Positions 1 through 12,248 of a stretch of 64,000 bases of DNA are shown piece by piece. The notes under the pieces are model-generated. The model was not told the DNA's origin. It made no database searches and saw nothing but the letters and a program-made list of their open reading frames with translations. Position 1 is the stretch's first letter. Each line of letters opens with the position of its first letter. The stretch is from Massariosphaeria phaeospora (lineage: Eukaryota; Ascomycota; Dothideomycetes; Pleosporales). The position numbers and the translations under genes are program-made. Location of the stretch: assembly GCA_011032825.1 (NCBI GenBank), contig JAADJZ010000014.1, positions 806,001 through 870,000 of the forward strand, given 5' to 3'.

Positions 1-3000
1 TTTAAGGTCTAAGTAAAGAACAAGATGCTTAATAACAAGAATCTAATTAAGAACTTATGCGGCTACATCTACAACTGCTTAACAAAGCAAGCAGCTACTA
101 CTAAACTCGCTTAGTATTAGAAACACCGTAACAGAACAGCAAAAGAGTTTTAAAAGTACTTTAATAGGCACTACCAAAACTACATGCGAGCGCAAAAAGC
201 GCTTAACCAACTTTTTGCTTTTAGGCAGAAGAAAATGTTTTTTTAAAAGTACAATAAAGAATTCATGCGCTTTGCGTACAACGCAAAAATAACAAGCAAC
301 GTAGCTACATTAAAGAACTAGTACAAAGCAAAGCTTCGCGCTAATCTACAGAATAAAATAGTTAGTGTTATTATTTCTCTAGCATAGCAACTTTAGGACC
401 TAATAGAACGAGTTACTTAAATTAAAAAAAACCTAAACTGCGCAAAGGCAAACAACTAGTAGCAGATAGTACTAAATTAATTAATAAGCGACACGAAGGC
501 TATAGACTAGAAGCTAGCAACTAAAGCTGCTACCTAGGTAGTCCGCGCGGCTACTAACAACAAAAAAAAAAAGCGAGCCAAATAAGCAAACAACGCAAAA
601 ATAACGAAACAACAAGAGAATTACTTTTGCTTTTAATGTAGTTTAGCAACTTACATGTTTAATAAATGTAAGCTCGCAGCTCTAAAGAAGCTCGCTACAA
701 CTTAAAAAACAACTTTTAAACTAGTTAAGACAACAGCAAAGGTTAAAAAAGTTTTTAAGTTTAAAAACTTAAAAAACTAGACACTCTTAACCAAAAGCGC
801 GGTTAAAAGTAGTAAAAAAAGAACACGGTTTCTTTATTAGATAAGTTTCTAAAGTTTCGCTAGCGCTAGCTGAACAGGAAACTACTTACAGTACATGCAA
901 TTATTAATTAATCTATTTTCGCTTTAGCAATGCTCGACTCTAAGTGCACTACCTATAGTTTTGTTAGCAAAAAGTTTTGTAAAAAAAACCGTTTTCTGCG
1001 TATTTTAATAAAAGAAAAGCTTGTAGTAGGCATTAGCGAACAAGTTGTTAAAGTTACAAAAGCTGCCTAGTTTACAATAGACCTAAATAGGCACGAACAA
1101 ACAGTTTAAGCGTACGTTATAACTAAAGATAACTAATACGATATTATTCTAAAGCGCCTATAGATAAACGAGAGCTAGGTAACGCTAGCTTTGGCAAAAA
1201 AATTAATTTTCATTCATTCAACCGAAACACGCGTGCGGAGCTAGAAAAAAAAAAGCTTAAACAAAAGCCCTAGCAGGTGTTTGCAGCTGCGTTTAAAATA
1301 ATAATGCAGTAGTCTAAGAAAAAAAACTCTAGCGTTAAAATCTTCGCTGCGTCTATAGCGAACATTTAGAAAGCTTTTTAAACTAAAGTAGTAGTTAACC
1401 TACGCTTAACGCTGCTTAACTAGATAAAAAATTAGTATACAGCGTTTATGTAGTCTAAGGCTAACAAATTATTTTCTTACCAAAGCCTAATAAACTACGG
1501 CATCGAACTAATTAAAAAAAACAAAAAAAAAGCAAAGGTTCTATAGAGACTTTTGTATAACATGTTTAAAAACAAACTATTAGTTTTGCAAAAGCAGCTT
1601 ACTACGCATTTAAATTGCAAGTTTATTAGAGTAAGTTGCTTTTAGGCTAAAGCGCTAGTGTTGTTTGCAAAGAAACCTAGTAGAAAGCTACGCTTTTGCG
1701 TAGACTATTAAGCGCTCAACGCTATTACAAAAAAAAACCAATACTTACTGCCTTTAATTCACGAAACTCTAAATTAGATTAGCTAGGCTAAATAGTTTAC
1801 TAAGCTAAACATTATCTAGGCCTTTTACAAAGTCTAAATTGCTAAAGAAAACAAGTAAAAAACAGTTTTCTGTACAAGATTTAGATTGTACGAATAAATA
1901 GTTTGCTTATTTAGCTTTGCTAACGCTTTAAGTACGTTTTAGCAATTTATTAACTACACTTTGCGTAATTACATTAACGTTAACGCTTTTGCATACTTAG
2001 ATAATGTACTTATTTACTTTAAAAGTTTTTAAAAAAACTACTAGCAACGTGTTAAAAAAGTTGTTAACAAGTTAAAAAAAGCGAGGTTACAACTCGATAT
2101 TAAGAAATGCGAGTTTAAAGTAACTAAAACTAAATACTTTAGTTTTATTATTAAGGTAGGCAAAAGAATTAGCATAAATCTAAAAAAAGTTCGCGCAATT
2201 TTTAAATAAAAGGCCTTAGCTTTAGTTAAAAAAGTGCAAAGCTTTGTTAGTTTTGCAAACTTTTACTAGCAGTTTATTTGCGCTTTTTTTGCAATCGTTT
2301 TTCTACTAACAGAGTTAACAAAAAAAAGCGTTAAATTCTGTTAAAAGCTCAAACAACAAGAAGCGTTTAACACGCTTAAAAAAGAGTTTATATCTAGGCA
2401 GTTATTAGCCTATTTTAACTTTAATTTAGAAACCGCTATTAAAGCGGACGCTTTAGAAATAGCTACTAAAAAAGCGCTTTTTTAAAAAGCAAAGAACAAC
2501 TTGTAGCGAGCAGTAGCTTACTACTTTGCTAAAATGTTACTTGCAAAGTCTAACTACACTATTTACAACAAAAAATTATTAGCAGTAATTAAATGCATTA
2601 CTAAATAAAAAGCAAAGCTTAAAGTAGTGCTAAAAATTATAGTTTACACTAATTACAAAAACTTTTTGTACTTTACTACAGCAAAGTTACTAACAAAGCA
2701 ACATGTTCGCTAGGCAAATATTTTTTTTAAATACAACTTTAAGTTTGTGTACCGCCCTAAGGCAGCTAATAAAAAAGCAAACGCTTTTTTACAAAAAAAG
2801 CAGAATCTCTTTTAAAACTAAAACAATGTTTAGCTAAAAAGCTGTAAATTTTAACTTTTTAAACTAACTAGTGTGTTAAACGAGAATAACATTACAAAAA
2901 AAACTTTAAGCGTAATCTGCGCGTTCTTGCTTTATAGCACTCTAATACCAACGCTAAATATACTCGCTAGTAAGCTCGATGCTTTTTACAAAGCAAATAT

Positions 3001-4767
3001 AGCAGAAGTTTTAAAGTAGAATGTTTTTTTTTAGATTAAAAGTGCAGGCTTTAAAGAGCAAAATGCTGCAAGTTTTAAACAAAATGCTGCTAAACAAGAA
3101 AAAAATGCTAGCACAAAAGACAATTCTAAGGATAATGCAAAAAAGCTGTCTTTAGATAAACTTTAAAATAAAAGAGTTTAAAAAAACGATTTGTACTAGA
3201 AAGCTTTAAAAGCTGTAAAAAAAGCTAAACTAAAAAAAGTACTCGTAGGAAGTTTTTTTTAAGCTTTTAATTAAAAGCGTTTTTAGCAGATTACGCTGTT
3301 AAAAACGACGCGCTTTTTTATTAAAGAAAAAAATAAGTGCCGAAAACGTATCAACTGCGCACTAGATTAATCTTTAGAGCTTACGACTCGCTTATTGCAA
3401 AACACACTAGCAAAGAAAATACTTACAATATTCTCAAAAGAAATTTTTTCTAGCTAAAAATAAGCTTGGACATTTGATAGTACATTGCTAACTGCGATGC
3501 ATGTAGACAAGCGAAACTATAGTAAAAAATAAAAAGTAGTTTTCTTCGCTCGCTTTTTGTTTTGGACAGAATTTAAAAAGAACTTTTTATAGACTTTATT
3601 ATTAACCTGCTAAAAAGCGAAAGGTGCACGAATCTACTAGTTATTACAAACTAATTAAGCAAAGATATAATCTTGATTTTTATAGCGAAAATTAACGCAG
3701 CAACTGTAGCAAAAGTATTTATTAAAAGAGTAGTAGCCTACTACTAGCTCTTTAACGCTATTGTTTTCGACTAAGAAGCACAATTTGTAAGTAAATTCTA
3801 AAAAACGCTTTGCAAAGAGCTTAGAATTGTAAAGCAGCTATTTACAGCTTTTTACCTAAAAACTAACAAAGCTATAAAAAAAGCAAATTTAATAATTAAA
3901 ACTATCTTAAAGCTGTTTGTAAATTGAGACTAGAAAAACTAGGCGCAGCTATGCTCTATTGTACAAATCGCAATTTAAAAGCAAAAAGCAGTGTTAACAA
4001 AAGTAAGCTCTTTCTTTCTCTAGCATAGTTACGAGATGGACTTAATTTAGCTTCGAGCAGAGAAAAGAGCGGATACGCTCTACTAAGCAACTCTAGACTC
4101 TTAGCGAAGCGCAGCGAAAATAGCTAAAAAAATAAAAAAAGTTATTAACTTCGCGCAAGCCGCTATAGCGAAAGCCTAACAGAAGCAAAAAAAACAAGCA
4201 AATTAACATAAAAAAAAGGCGCTGCTGCTTTGAGTAAAAGATAAAGTGTAGTTGCAATACAAAAAACACATCTCTAATAAGCGCCTAAGCAAGAAACTAG
4301 ACTAGAAAAATAGCAAATATATAGTTTTACAAGTTAAGTTTTTAAGCAACGTAGTTTTAAACACACTTTCTAAAATAAATCTAACATTTCTAATAAATAG
4401 GCTTAGACTTGCAGCAGACAATTCTTTAGAAAGCTAAATAGTGTTTAATTAGCGCTCAAGAAACGTTACCGTAGAAAGCGAGCAAGAATAGCTAGTTAAG
4501 CGCATTACAAGCAAGCGCTAAAAGAAAGTTAAAAAAAGCTAAAAGCTAGAATATTAAGTTAAATAAACTAGCTATAACTAGCTTACATAGAAACTAGCGC
4601 TAAAACTTAAAAACACAAAAGCTTTATCTACTTAGCAAGAATTTTCGGCAGCTTACTAAGACGCTAATAGAAAATTGCTAAAAGACTTTTAAAATAGCAC
4701 GCCTTTAAAAAGGACGCTAAGACGCTAACGAAGTAAGTAAATTGCTATAAATTAAAAAGAAAGCTTA
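1..4767 (+). mobile_element. Ty3/Gypsy chromovirus A1, internal region (RIP-damaged, 5' end outside window)
   Basis: AT-rich internal part of an LTR retrotransposon read on the + strand. Its 5' LTR and start of gag lie left of the window. The order zinc knuckle, protease, reverse transcriptase, RNase H, integrase and chromodomain is that of a Ty3/Gypsy chromovirus. An LTR follows at 4768. An inverted copy of bases 1 to about 2400 lies at about 5055-7440, so the two copies could pair as a very long hairpin. Stops, mostly TAG, break every frame; many fall where a Gypsy protein would have Trp or Gln, as expected from C-to-T/G-to-A change. Family-level certainty is high; activity is excluded. Confidence 0.9.
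620..4640 (+). pseudogene. gag-pol remnant of Gypsy element A1
   Basis: Domains seen by translating through stops: a CCHC zinc knuckle at about 624-670 (C-F-x-C ... M-F-N-K-C); an aspartic protease-like segment near 925-1140 (L-D-S-x-C-T-T); reverse transcriptase at about 1690-2030, with RFCVDY...ALNAITKKN and an active-site box now YLDN instead of YLDD; RNase H at about 2435-2800 (NYTIYNKKLLAVIKC, then VYRPKAANKKANA); integrase core at about 3570-4040, with DFIINL, LLVIT and VNWD-x-KNWAQLC; and a chromodomain at about 4490-4620. In the family this polyprotein makes capsid, protease, RT/RNase H and integrase, and the chromodomain steers integration. The protein cannot be made: it has dozens of stops and a damaged RT box. 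Confidence 0.88.
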
Positions 4768-5054
4768 TGTAATAAGCTGAAAGCTTTATAAATTACTTTA
4801 GTCGTAGAACTTTAGTAGCTATTAACGCTGTACGTAACAGCTTCGACAATACTTAAAAAAGCCTCGCTAGTTTCTAGTTAACGAAGGCTCTGCGGTATTG
4901 AGTTTTTACATAGCTTTTAAAAGCGCTTCGCAGGTGCTCTAGAAGCTAACTAACTATAAAGTATATAGAGCTCTTTTGTCCGCGCTGTAGATAAACTCTA
5001 TCGAATTCATTACATTCTTTATCTAGAACCTACTTTCCAAGGCGATTTTCTTTT
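4768..5054 (+). repeat. 3' LTR of Gypsy element A1
   Basis: Begins TGTAATAAGC and is closely matched, in reverse complement, by 8076-8362, about 287 bp each. It directly follows the chromodomain end of A1. On its right side it abuts the RNase H part of the inverted copy A2 without spacer. The 3' edge is set by where the match to the inverted copy stops and is good to a few bases. Confidence 0.75.
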
Positions 5055-8000
5055 AGCTTAGATATAAACTCTTTTTTAAGCGTGTTAAACGCTTCTTGTT
5101 GTTTAAGCTCTCAACGAAATTCAACGCTTTTTTTTATTAACTTTGTTAGTAGAGAAACAATTGCAGAAAAAGCGCAAATAAACTGCTAGTAAAAGTTTGC
5201 AAAACTAACGAAGCTTTGTACTTTTTTAACTAAAGCTAAAGCTTTCTATTTAAAAATCGCGCAGACTTTTTTTAGATTCATGCTAATTCCCTTGCCTACC
5301 TCGATAATAAAACTAAGGTATTTAGTTTTAGTTACTTTAAACTCGCATTTCTTAATATTAAGTTGTAACTTCGCTTTTTTTAACTTGTTAACAACTTTCT
5401 TAACACGTTGCTAGTAGTTTTTTTAAAAGCTTTTAAAGTAGATAAGTACATTATTTAAGTATGCAAAGGCGTTAACGTTAATGTAATTACGTAAAGTGTA
5501 ATTAATAAACTGCTAAAACGTACTTAAAGCGTTAGCAAAGCTAAATAAGCAAACTATCTATTTGTACAATTTAAATTTTGTACAGAAAGCTGTTTTCTAC
5601 TTGTTTTCTTTAGCAATTTGAACTTTGTAAAAGGCCTAAATAACGTCTAGCTTAGTAAACTATTTAGCCTAGCTAATTTAATTTAGGGTTTCGTAAATTA
5701 AAGGCAGCAAGTATTAGTTTTTTTTCGTAATAGCGTTGAGCGCCTAATAGTCTACGCAAAAGCGTAGCTTTTTACTAAGTTTCTTTGCAAACAACACTAG
5801 CGCTTCGGCTTAAAAGCAACTTACTCTAATAAACTTACAATTTAAATGCGCAGTAAGCTGCTTTCGCAAAATTAATAGTTTGTTTTTAAACATGTTATAC
5901 AAAGGTTTCTATAAAACCTCTGCTTTTTTTTTGTTCTTTTTAATTAGTTTAATGCCGTAGTCTATTAGGCTTTGGTAAAGAGATAATTTGTTAGCCTTAA
6001 ACTGCATAAACGCTGTATACTAATTTTTTATCTAGTTAAGCAGCGTTAGGCGTAGGTTGACTACTACTTTAGTCTAAAGAGCTTTCTAAATGTCCGCTAT
6101 AAACGCAGCGAAGATTTTAACGCTAGAGTTTTTTTTCTTAGACTACTGCATTATTATTTCAAACGCGGCTGCGAACACTTGCTAGGGCTTTTGTTTAAGC
6201 TTTTTTTCTTTCTAGCTCCGCACGCGTATTTTAGTTGAATAGATGAAAATCGATTTTTTTGCCAAAGCTAGCGTTACTTAGCTTCCGTTTATCTATAGGC
6301 GCTTTAGAATAATATCGTATTTGTTATTTTTAGTTATAACGTACGCTTAAACTATTTGTTTGTACTCGTTTAAGTTCATTGTAAACTAAGCAGCTTTCGT
6401 AACTTTAACAACTTATTCGCTAATGCCTACCATAGGCCTTTTTTTTATTAAAATACGCAAGAGACAGTTCTTTTTACAAAACTTTTTGCTAACAAAACTA
6501 TAGGTAGTGCACTCAAAGTCGAGCATTGCTAAAGCAAAAATAAATTGATTAATAATTGCATGTACTGTAAGTGGTTTCCTGTCTAGCTAGCGCTAGCGAA
6601 ACTTTAGAAACTTATTTAATAAAGAAACCGTGTTTTTTTTTTACTACTCTTAACTGCGCTTTTGGTTAGAAGTGTTTAGTTTTCTAAGTTTTTAAACTTA
6701 AAAACTTTTTTAACTTTTGCTGTTGTCTTAACTAGTTTAGAAGTTGCTTTTTAAGTTGTAGCAAGCTTTTTTGAAGCTGCGAGCTTACATTTATTAAACA
6801 TGTAAATTACTAAACTACATTAAAAGCAAAAGTAATTCTTTTATTGTCTTGTTATTTTTACGTTGTTTGCTTATTTAGCCTGCTTTTTTTTTTTATTGTT
6901 AGTAGCTGCGCGGACTGCTTAGGTAGCAGCTTTAGTTGCTAGCTTCTAGTCTATAGCCTCTGTATCGCTTATTAATTAATTTAGTACTATTCGCTACTAG
7001 TTGTTTGCTTTCGCGCGGTTTAGGTTTTTTTCAATTTAGGTAACTTGTTCTATTAGGTCCTAAAGTTGCTATGCTAAGAAAACGATAACGCTAACTATTT
7101 TATTTTGTAGATTAGCGCAAAGCTTTGCTTTGTACTAGTTTTTTAATGTAGCTACGTTGCTTGTTATTTTTGCGTCGTACGCAAAGCGCATAAATTTCTT
7201 ATTATACTTTTAAAAGAACATTTTCTTCTGCTTAAGAGCAAAGAGTTAGTTGAGCGCTTTCTGCGCTCGCATGTAGTCTTAGTAGTACTTGTTAAAGTAC
7301 TTTTAAAACTCTTTTGCTGTTTCGTTATAGTGTTTCTAATACTAGGCGAGTTTAGTAGTAGCTGCTTGCTTTATTAGGCAGTTGTAGATGTAGCCGCATA
7401 AGTTTCTAATTAGGTTTTTGTTATTAAGCATTTTGTTCTCTACCTAAACTTTAAACTGTCTATAGTCTAACCTTGTTTCGTTGAACTAAGCTAGGTTAGG
7501 CATTTTGTTGCGCTTTGTAATTAGCATAGAAGCTTTTGGAATACTAAAGAAAGTTAGCAGTGTTGCTAGCGCAGCTCTCTTTTTCTTCTAAAGAATTTGA
7601 ACTTGATTTTGCAGTATTTTAATAAGTGCCTAAACTCTTGCACTCTCGTTATTAACTAGCTGCTTAGAATTTAAAGGTCCTGCGAGAACTAGCTTTGTTG
7701 CTAGTAGCTAATCGTTTGTTACTCTTCTAGGTAGTTTTATTACGAGTTTTGCAACGAATATTTTCGTATATGTAGCTTCTACCGCATTAAAACGAATTTC
7801 TCAAGTTTCTACATTAATTCTGTCGTTGTTTATTAGCTTTTGTAGAGCTTTTTTAATTGCTTCGCTGCTCTAGCTTTCGCTTTCTAGCCTGCGAGCTTCT
7901 ACAACTAGCATCTAGATATACTCATCCTAAGTGCCGTTTATCGTAGCAATTTAGTTTTAAAAACTTTTTTTACTGCGTCGTAGAGTTTTTTAGAAGTTGC

Positions 8001-8362
8001 TTTTAACTTCTAAAAGTGTTGTACTTTTTAAAGATCTTACAATCTTTACTGCGTAGAGATTAATCAAATTTAAATAAAAAGAAATCGCCTAGGAAAGCAG
8101 GTTCTAGATAAAGAATATAATAAATTTAATAGAGTTTATCTACAGCGCGGACAAAAGAGCTTTATATACTTTATAGTTAGTTAGCTTCTAAAGCACCTAC
8201 GAAGCGCTTTTAAAAGCTATGTAAAAACTCAATACCGCAAGGCCTTCGTTAATTAGAAACTAGCAAGGCTTTTTTAGGTATCGTCGAAGCTGTTACGTAC
8301 AGTGTTAATAGCTACTAAAGTCCTACGACCAAAGCAATTTATAGAGCTTTTAGCTTATTACA
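5055..8362 (-). mobile_element. Gypsy element A2, inverted and truncated copy of A1, with 5' LTR
   Basis: Reverse complement of A1: about 5055 corresponds to A1 base 2400 (RNase H) and about 7440 to A1 base 1. Beyond that lies the gag region that A1 lacks in this window (about 7440-8075), then a 5' LTR (about 8076-8362, read on the minus strand). The integrase half and 3' LTR of A2 are missing at the junction with the A1 LTR. RT motifs are visible on the minus strand at about 5430-5760. The two copies differ at many C/T and G/A positions, as expected if each was mutated independently by RIP. Confidence 0.82.
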
Positions 8363-8649
8363 AAAAGCTTTATAAATTGCTTTAGTTGTAGAACTTTAGT
8401 AGATTTTAAAGCTAACATACAGCGCTAGAGTAAGTTTCGCACTTTTTCGAGTAAGCTTCGCAGACTCGCTAGCTTAGTATATTAACAATATATTGCTTGC
8501 AACTACAAACGCTTTAGGCTTTTAGTAGAGTACTAATAGCTGCCTAGCAAGAAGTATATAAAGTTGCTTCGCTTTTGCTATAAATAAACTTTATCGAATT
8601 TATTATATTCTACATTAAAACTAGCTATCTTTGGTAATTTCCTTTTACT
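8363..8649 (+). repeat. Diverged family-A LTR fragment (+ orientation)
   Basis: Starts with the same sequence as the interior of the A1 LTR from about 4780 (AAGCTTTATAAATT and following) and ends with a segment resembling the A1 LTR 3' end (TAAACTTTATCGAATT...GGTAATTTCC). The middle is diverged. It lies back to back with the A2 LTR. Either a solo LTR or the end of another family-A copy cut by the next element. Confidence 0.55.
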
Positions 8650-9850
8650 AAGTTCTCTAAAAAAGCAAAAAAATCAAAAAAAAAAAAGCGAGAAAAGACG
8701 AGTTAGTTTGTAACTAGCCTAAGTTAGTTAAAAAAGTTTTAAGTAGTAGTAGTGCAAGACTATTAGTAAAAACTATACTTTTAGAACTTGTAGAAGTACT
8801 AGAGTACGCAACTTCTTAGTTAGCTTATTCTAACTTTTTAATTGTAATCTACTTTTAAGATAAATAAACATGCTTTTTTATTTTTGTAGCAGAAAGCTTA
8901 GCACGAAGTGCAGTAGCTTGATTTTTTACTACAAAAAGCTAATAACGTAGGTTGCGTTGCTTTTGCTAAAGCGCAGCTTACTTTTTAAAAAACAGCGCTA
9001 GCTTACAAGAAGCACTAGAGCTTAAGCACTTAGCGCACTTTTTAAACAACGTTTTTACTAGGCACTAAAGACTTTTCTCTAAGCAATAACTATAGAAATC
9101 TAGCATTTTACAACTACGTTTGCAAATTCAAGCAATTTGTTTGTAACAACGACAAGTTAATTTGCTTACTAAAGCAACGAAAGAAAGAAAAGCCTTAGGC
9201 ATAGTTAAACTTAAAAATAAAAAAAATACAAAAAAAAACTACAACACGACGAAAATTAAAGTTAACTTACTTTTATACAAAACAGCACTTTTAATGCAAA
9301 GCACAGAAAAAACTAGCACAGCACAGCAAAACAGCTATTAAAACAATATTTTTAAAAAAAATAATGTTATAAACAAAAACAATACTAGGTATTGTAAACT
9401 AAGCAACGACGTAAACAAGTCGTTTAAACTTACAAGTTTGCAAAATAAAAGTACAAAAACGCGCAAAGTAGAATTAAGTTAGCAGTTACGTAACAGCGCT
9501 TAGTTTTAGCAAACTAAGTAAAACTACGCTTAGAGTGCTTAGAGTGCTTAGGCTAAGCACACTAAGCAAGCAAAGCAAAACGCTTTTAGCAAAGAATTAT
9601 AAAACTATAGTTATAGATTAGTAGAATTTTTTTTATAGTTTAGATTTTTTGTAGTTAACTTTTCTAAGTACATTTTATACATAGATTAGATTTATAAGCA
9701 ACAAATTGTTACTTTGTTATTCTATCTAAAATAAAATTGAAATTGTTTTTTTTTGTTGTTATTAAGCTTTTTGAACATAGAACAATTTCTTAGGCGAAAT
9801 TTCTAAGTTCGATTACAAATACCTTCGATAAAAGAATACTTCTAATAACA
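8650..9850 (+). mobile_element. 3' fragment of Gypsy element B (B2) with its LTR at 9365-9850
   Basis: Bases 8650-9364 match the region after the chromodomain of the complete element B1 (about 50445-51165), including the poly-A/GCGAG stretch. Bases 9365-9850 match the B LTR (starts TGTTAT, ends AATAACA; 486 bp against 511 bp in B1). Everything upstream of this in B2 is missing. All frames are destroyed. Confidence 0.8.
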
Positions 9851-10909
9851 TTCTACTACTACCTAAGCTACTTAGTTTACCTAGACTACTAAAGTTACCT
9901 AGGTTAACAAAAAAAAAAGTTGAGATTACTAAAGAAGTAACTACTGTTAGATAATTTAGTAAGAAAACTACTAAAAGCTTAGTTAAGCAAGGTTAAGTAA
10001 CTAAGAAAAGCGTAGTTTTTGCAAAGAATCTTAGAGCAACGCTAAAAGAAATAAAAGAAAAAATAAAGCAACTAAAAAAAGCGTACTTAAATAGCAGCGC
10101 TAACAGCGCTAGCAGCAGCTATAAACGTTTTATAGTAGGTTAATCTAGTTTTAAATTAAAGTATAAGCTATTGCTTTCTCGTAGGCGCAGCAAACAAGCT
10201 AAAATATTAAAGTTTTAAAAAGTTAATACTTTACTAAGCAATTCTACAACAACTTTTTATTAGATTTAGCTAAAATTTACAGCGCTACTTAAGATAGTAA
10301 ACGTGAATATATATTTAAAATAATATTGTAAAAATGTAGTGTAGTAATAAAGTTGTAGAAAAAAGTAAAAGTTGATAAGCAAATGTAGCTAACTGCTCTA
10401 AAATAGCAACATTTGGCTATGAATTCGAGGTAGATCGAATGAACGTATAGATCGCCGGCGCTGCTAGCGCGTAGATTCTCGATGCGCTGAAGCTAAAGCA
10501 GTAGCTGCGCTTATTAATCTGTAGCTAGAGCTTTCTGCAGTAGCTGAAATCGGTGCAGCTAAAACTTCGGACGAGCGCCTGCAGCGCCTTTGTAGCAGCG
10601 CTAGCGAGCTTTGCACCCACTGCACCACCTCTACAGCAACTCAAAATACCTGCGATTTGAATAAGGCTGTGAGATTTGTATGCGATAGCTATACAAACTC
10701 TCGCAGCCTTTTTCTATTGCGTAGTTGTTGCGCGCTGTCGCTGCAGGTGCGCGCACGCTTGGCCACCGCGCGCAGAAGTGCCTGTCGTCCGAAGTTTTGA
10801 TGTTCGTCGGCTAAACCCCGGCCGTACGGATTTTAGGCGTAGACTAAGTACGCCTGCGTATATTGAGGCATGGAGTGCCGCGCAGGCATGGTAGAGTGCC
10901 GCTGATGAG
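9851..10909. other. Unassigned stretch with a GC-richer patch (about 10430-10910)
   Basis: The first part is AT-rich with Lys/Gln-rich broken frames and matches nothing I recognise. From about 10430 the GC content rises sharply for about 480 bases, with many CG, GC and CAG/CTG words. The longest ATG frame there (10676-10894, 72 codons, Arg/Ala/Cys-rich) shows no family motif. The patch looks less RIP-mutated than everything around it and ends at the MULE terminal repeat. I cannot name a gene here. Confidence 0.4.
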
Positions 10910-11811
10910 CTGCTTTCTCTTTAGCTATGCGAACTCTCTTTCGGAAATAATCTCTAAGATTTTCGAGATTATTTCAAAAAACGCGGTTACGTAACTTGGA
11001 AAAACGTTTGGCTAGTGCTAAAAACTAGAATGTCGCTTAAAAGTGCGAAAGGCTAAAGTTTAGCGTTAGCTTCGGCGTAACGCTAACGCTAACGTACGTA
11101 GCAAAATCTTCGATATAACTAAGCTAAACTCAAATAAGTAATAACAAGTTAGTTAACAAGTGTTAAATTAGCTAATTTTCAACTAAGCTAAGCCTAAACA
11201 GGTAACTATAGTTAGTTTAATAAATATAAAAATTAATTTCAAGTTTTAGCAAGCGAGGCGCAGCTAGTCGAAAAGCAACACAAAATATAAAAAAAAAGCA
11301 AAGCATTTAACGCTTAGCTGCGACACTAGCGCTGCATGTTATATACTACGTTTGCTAGTAGCAAACTGCAAAGTTAAAAAGCGTAGCTAGTAAGCGCTAG
11401 AAAGTGCTAGACTAACGCTAACAAGCGCTAGAAACTTAGTAAAAAATATCAAACCTACGCTTTTCGCTGCAAATTGCAAGTAGCTTCTAAACAATATTGC
11501 AACAGCTTATTGCAATTTACTTAAAAGTTTAACGTTAATAATACTAAACTTAGTAAGCGCATTTAATTGCTATTATTTCTAAAAAATTTGAGCAACTAGT
11601 TGTTAAAATGCAATAGGTGCAAATATCGCAAAGTTAGTATATACGTTAGCGCAAAAGTTGCTAGCTTTAGCGCTAACGCAACGCTAGTTTGCTAGAAACT
11701 ACTACGCAACGCTAGCTGCTTTATCTAAAGCTCGTTCAAATGCGCTATTTCAAAGCTTATTTTTACTAAGTTAAATCTAATTTCTTTTGCTTGCTATAAA
11801 CTTTTTTTTTG

Positions 11812-12248
11812 TAACGTACTTTATAGGTTCGCCGGACACACAGGTTCGCCGGACACCTGTTTTTACTAAGGAAAATCAATAATCTAAGGCTTAATAACTC
11901 TAGATCTACTTAATAGAATTTTCTAAAAATTTAATATGTTATTTCTGTATACATTAACTTTTCAATCCTAATATTACTAAGCTCTACCTAGTCTAATTCT
12001 AGAGATACAAAAAATACGCTTAAATAATCCTTGTAATTTAGGCTTTCTTTAATAGCTTTTTAAATACTAAGGCTAGAGCTTAGTAACCTTAGGATCTTAA
12101 AGTTTATATAGATGCAGCTTAGTAGTGAAATTTTTAGAGAATTCTATAAAGTAGATCTCGAGTTATTAAGCCTTAGATTATTGATTTTCTTTAGTAAAAA
12201 CAAGTGTCCGGCGAACCTGTGTGTCCGGCGAACCTATGAGGTACGTTA
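11812..12248. mobile_element. MITE1: 437-bp foldback element with family-D ends
   Basis: Ends TAACGTA...TACGTTA, followed inside by the doublet GGTTCGCCGGACAC, repeated after ACA, in inverted orientation at both ends. The inner arms also pair (CTAAGGCTTAATAACTC and its complement). No coding content. The doublet is close to that of the larger element D (43963-53008: GAGCTCGCCGAATAC / GGTTCGTCGAACAC), so MITE1 was probably mobilised by a D-like transposase. It sits inside the MULE. Confidence 0.8.

Noticed and set aside
10676..10894. 72-codon ORF, Arg/Ala-rich
   Set aside because: No family motif; probably follows from GC-rich composition.
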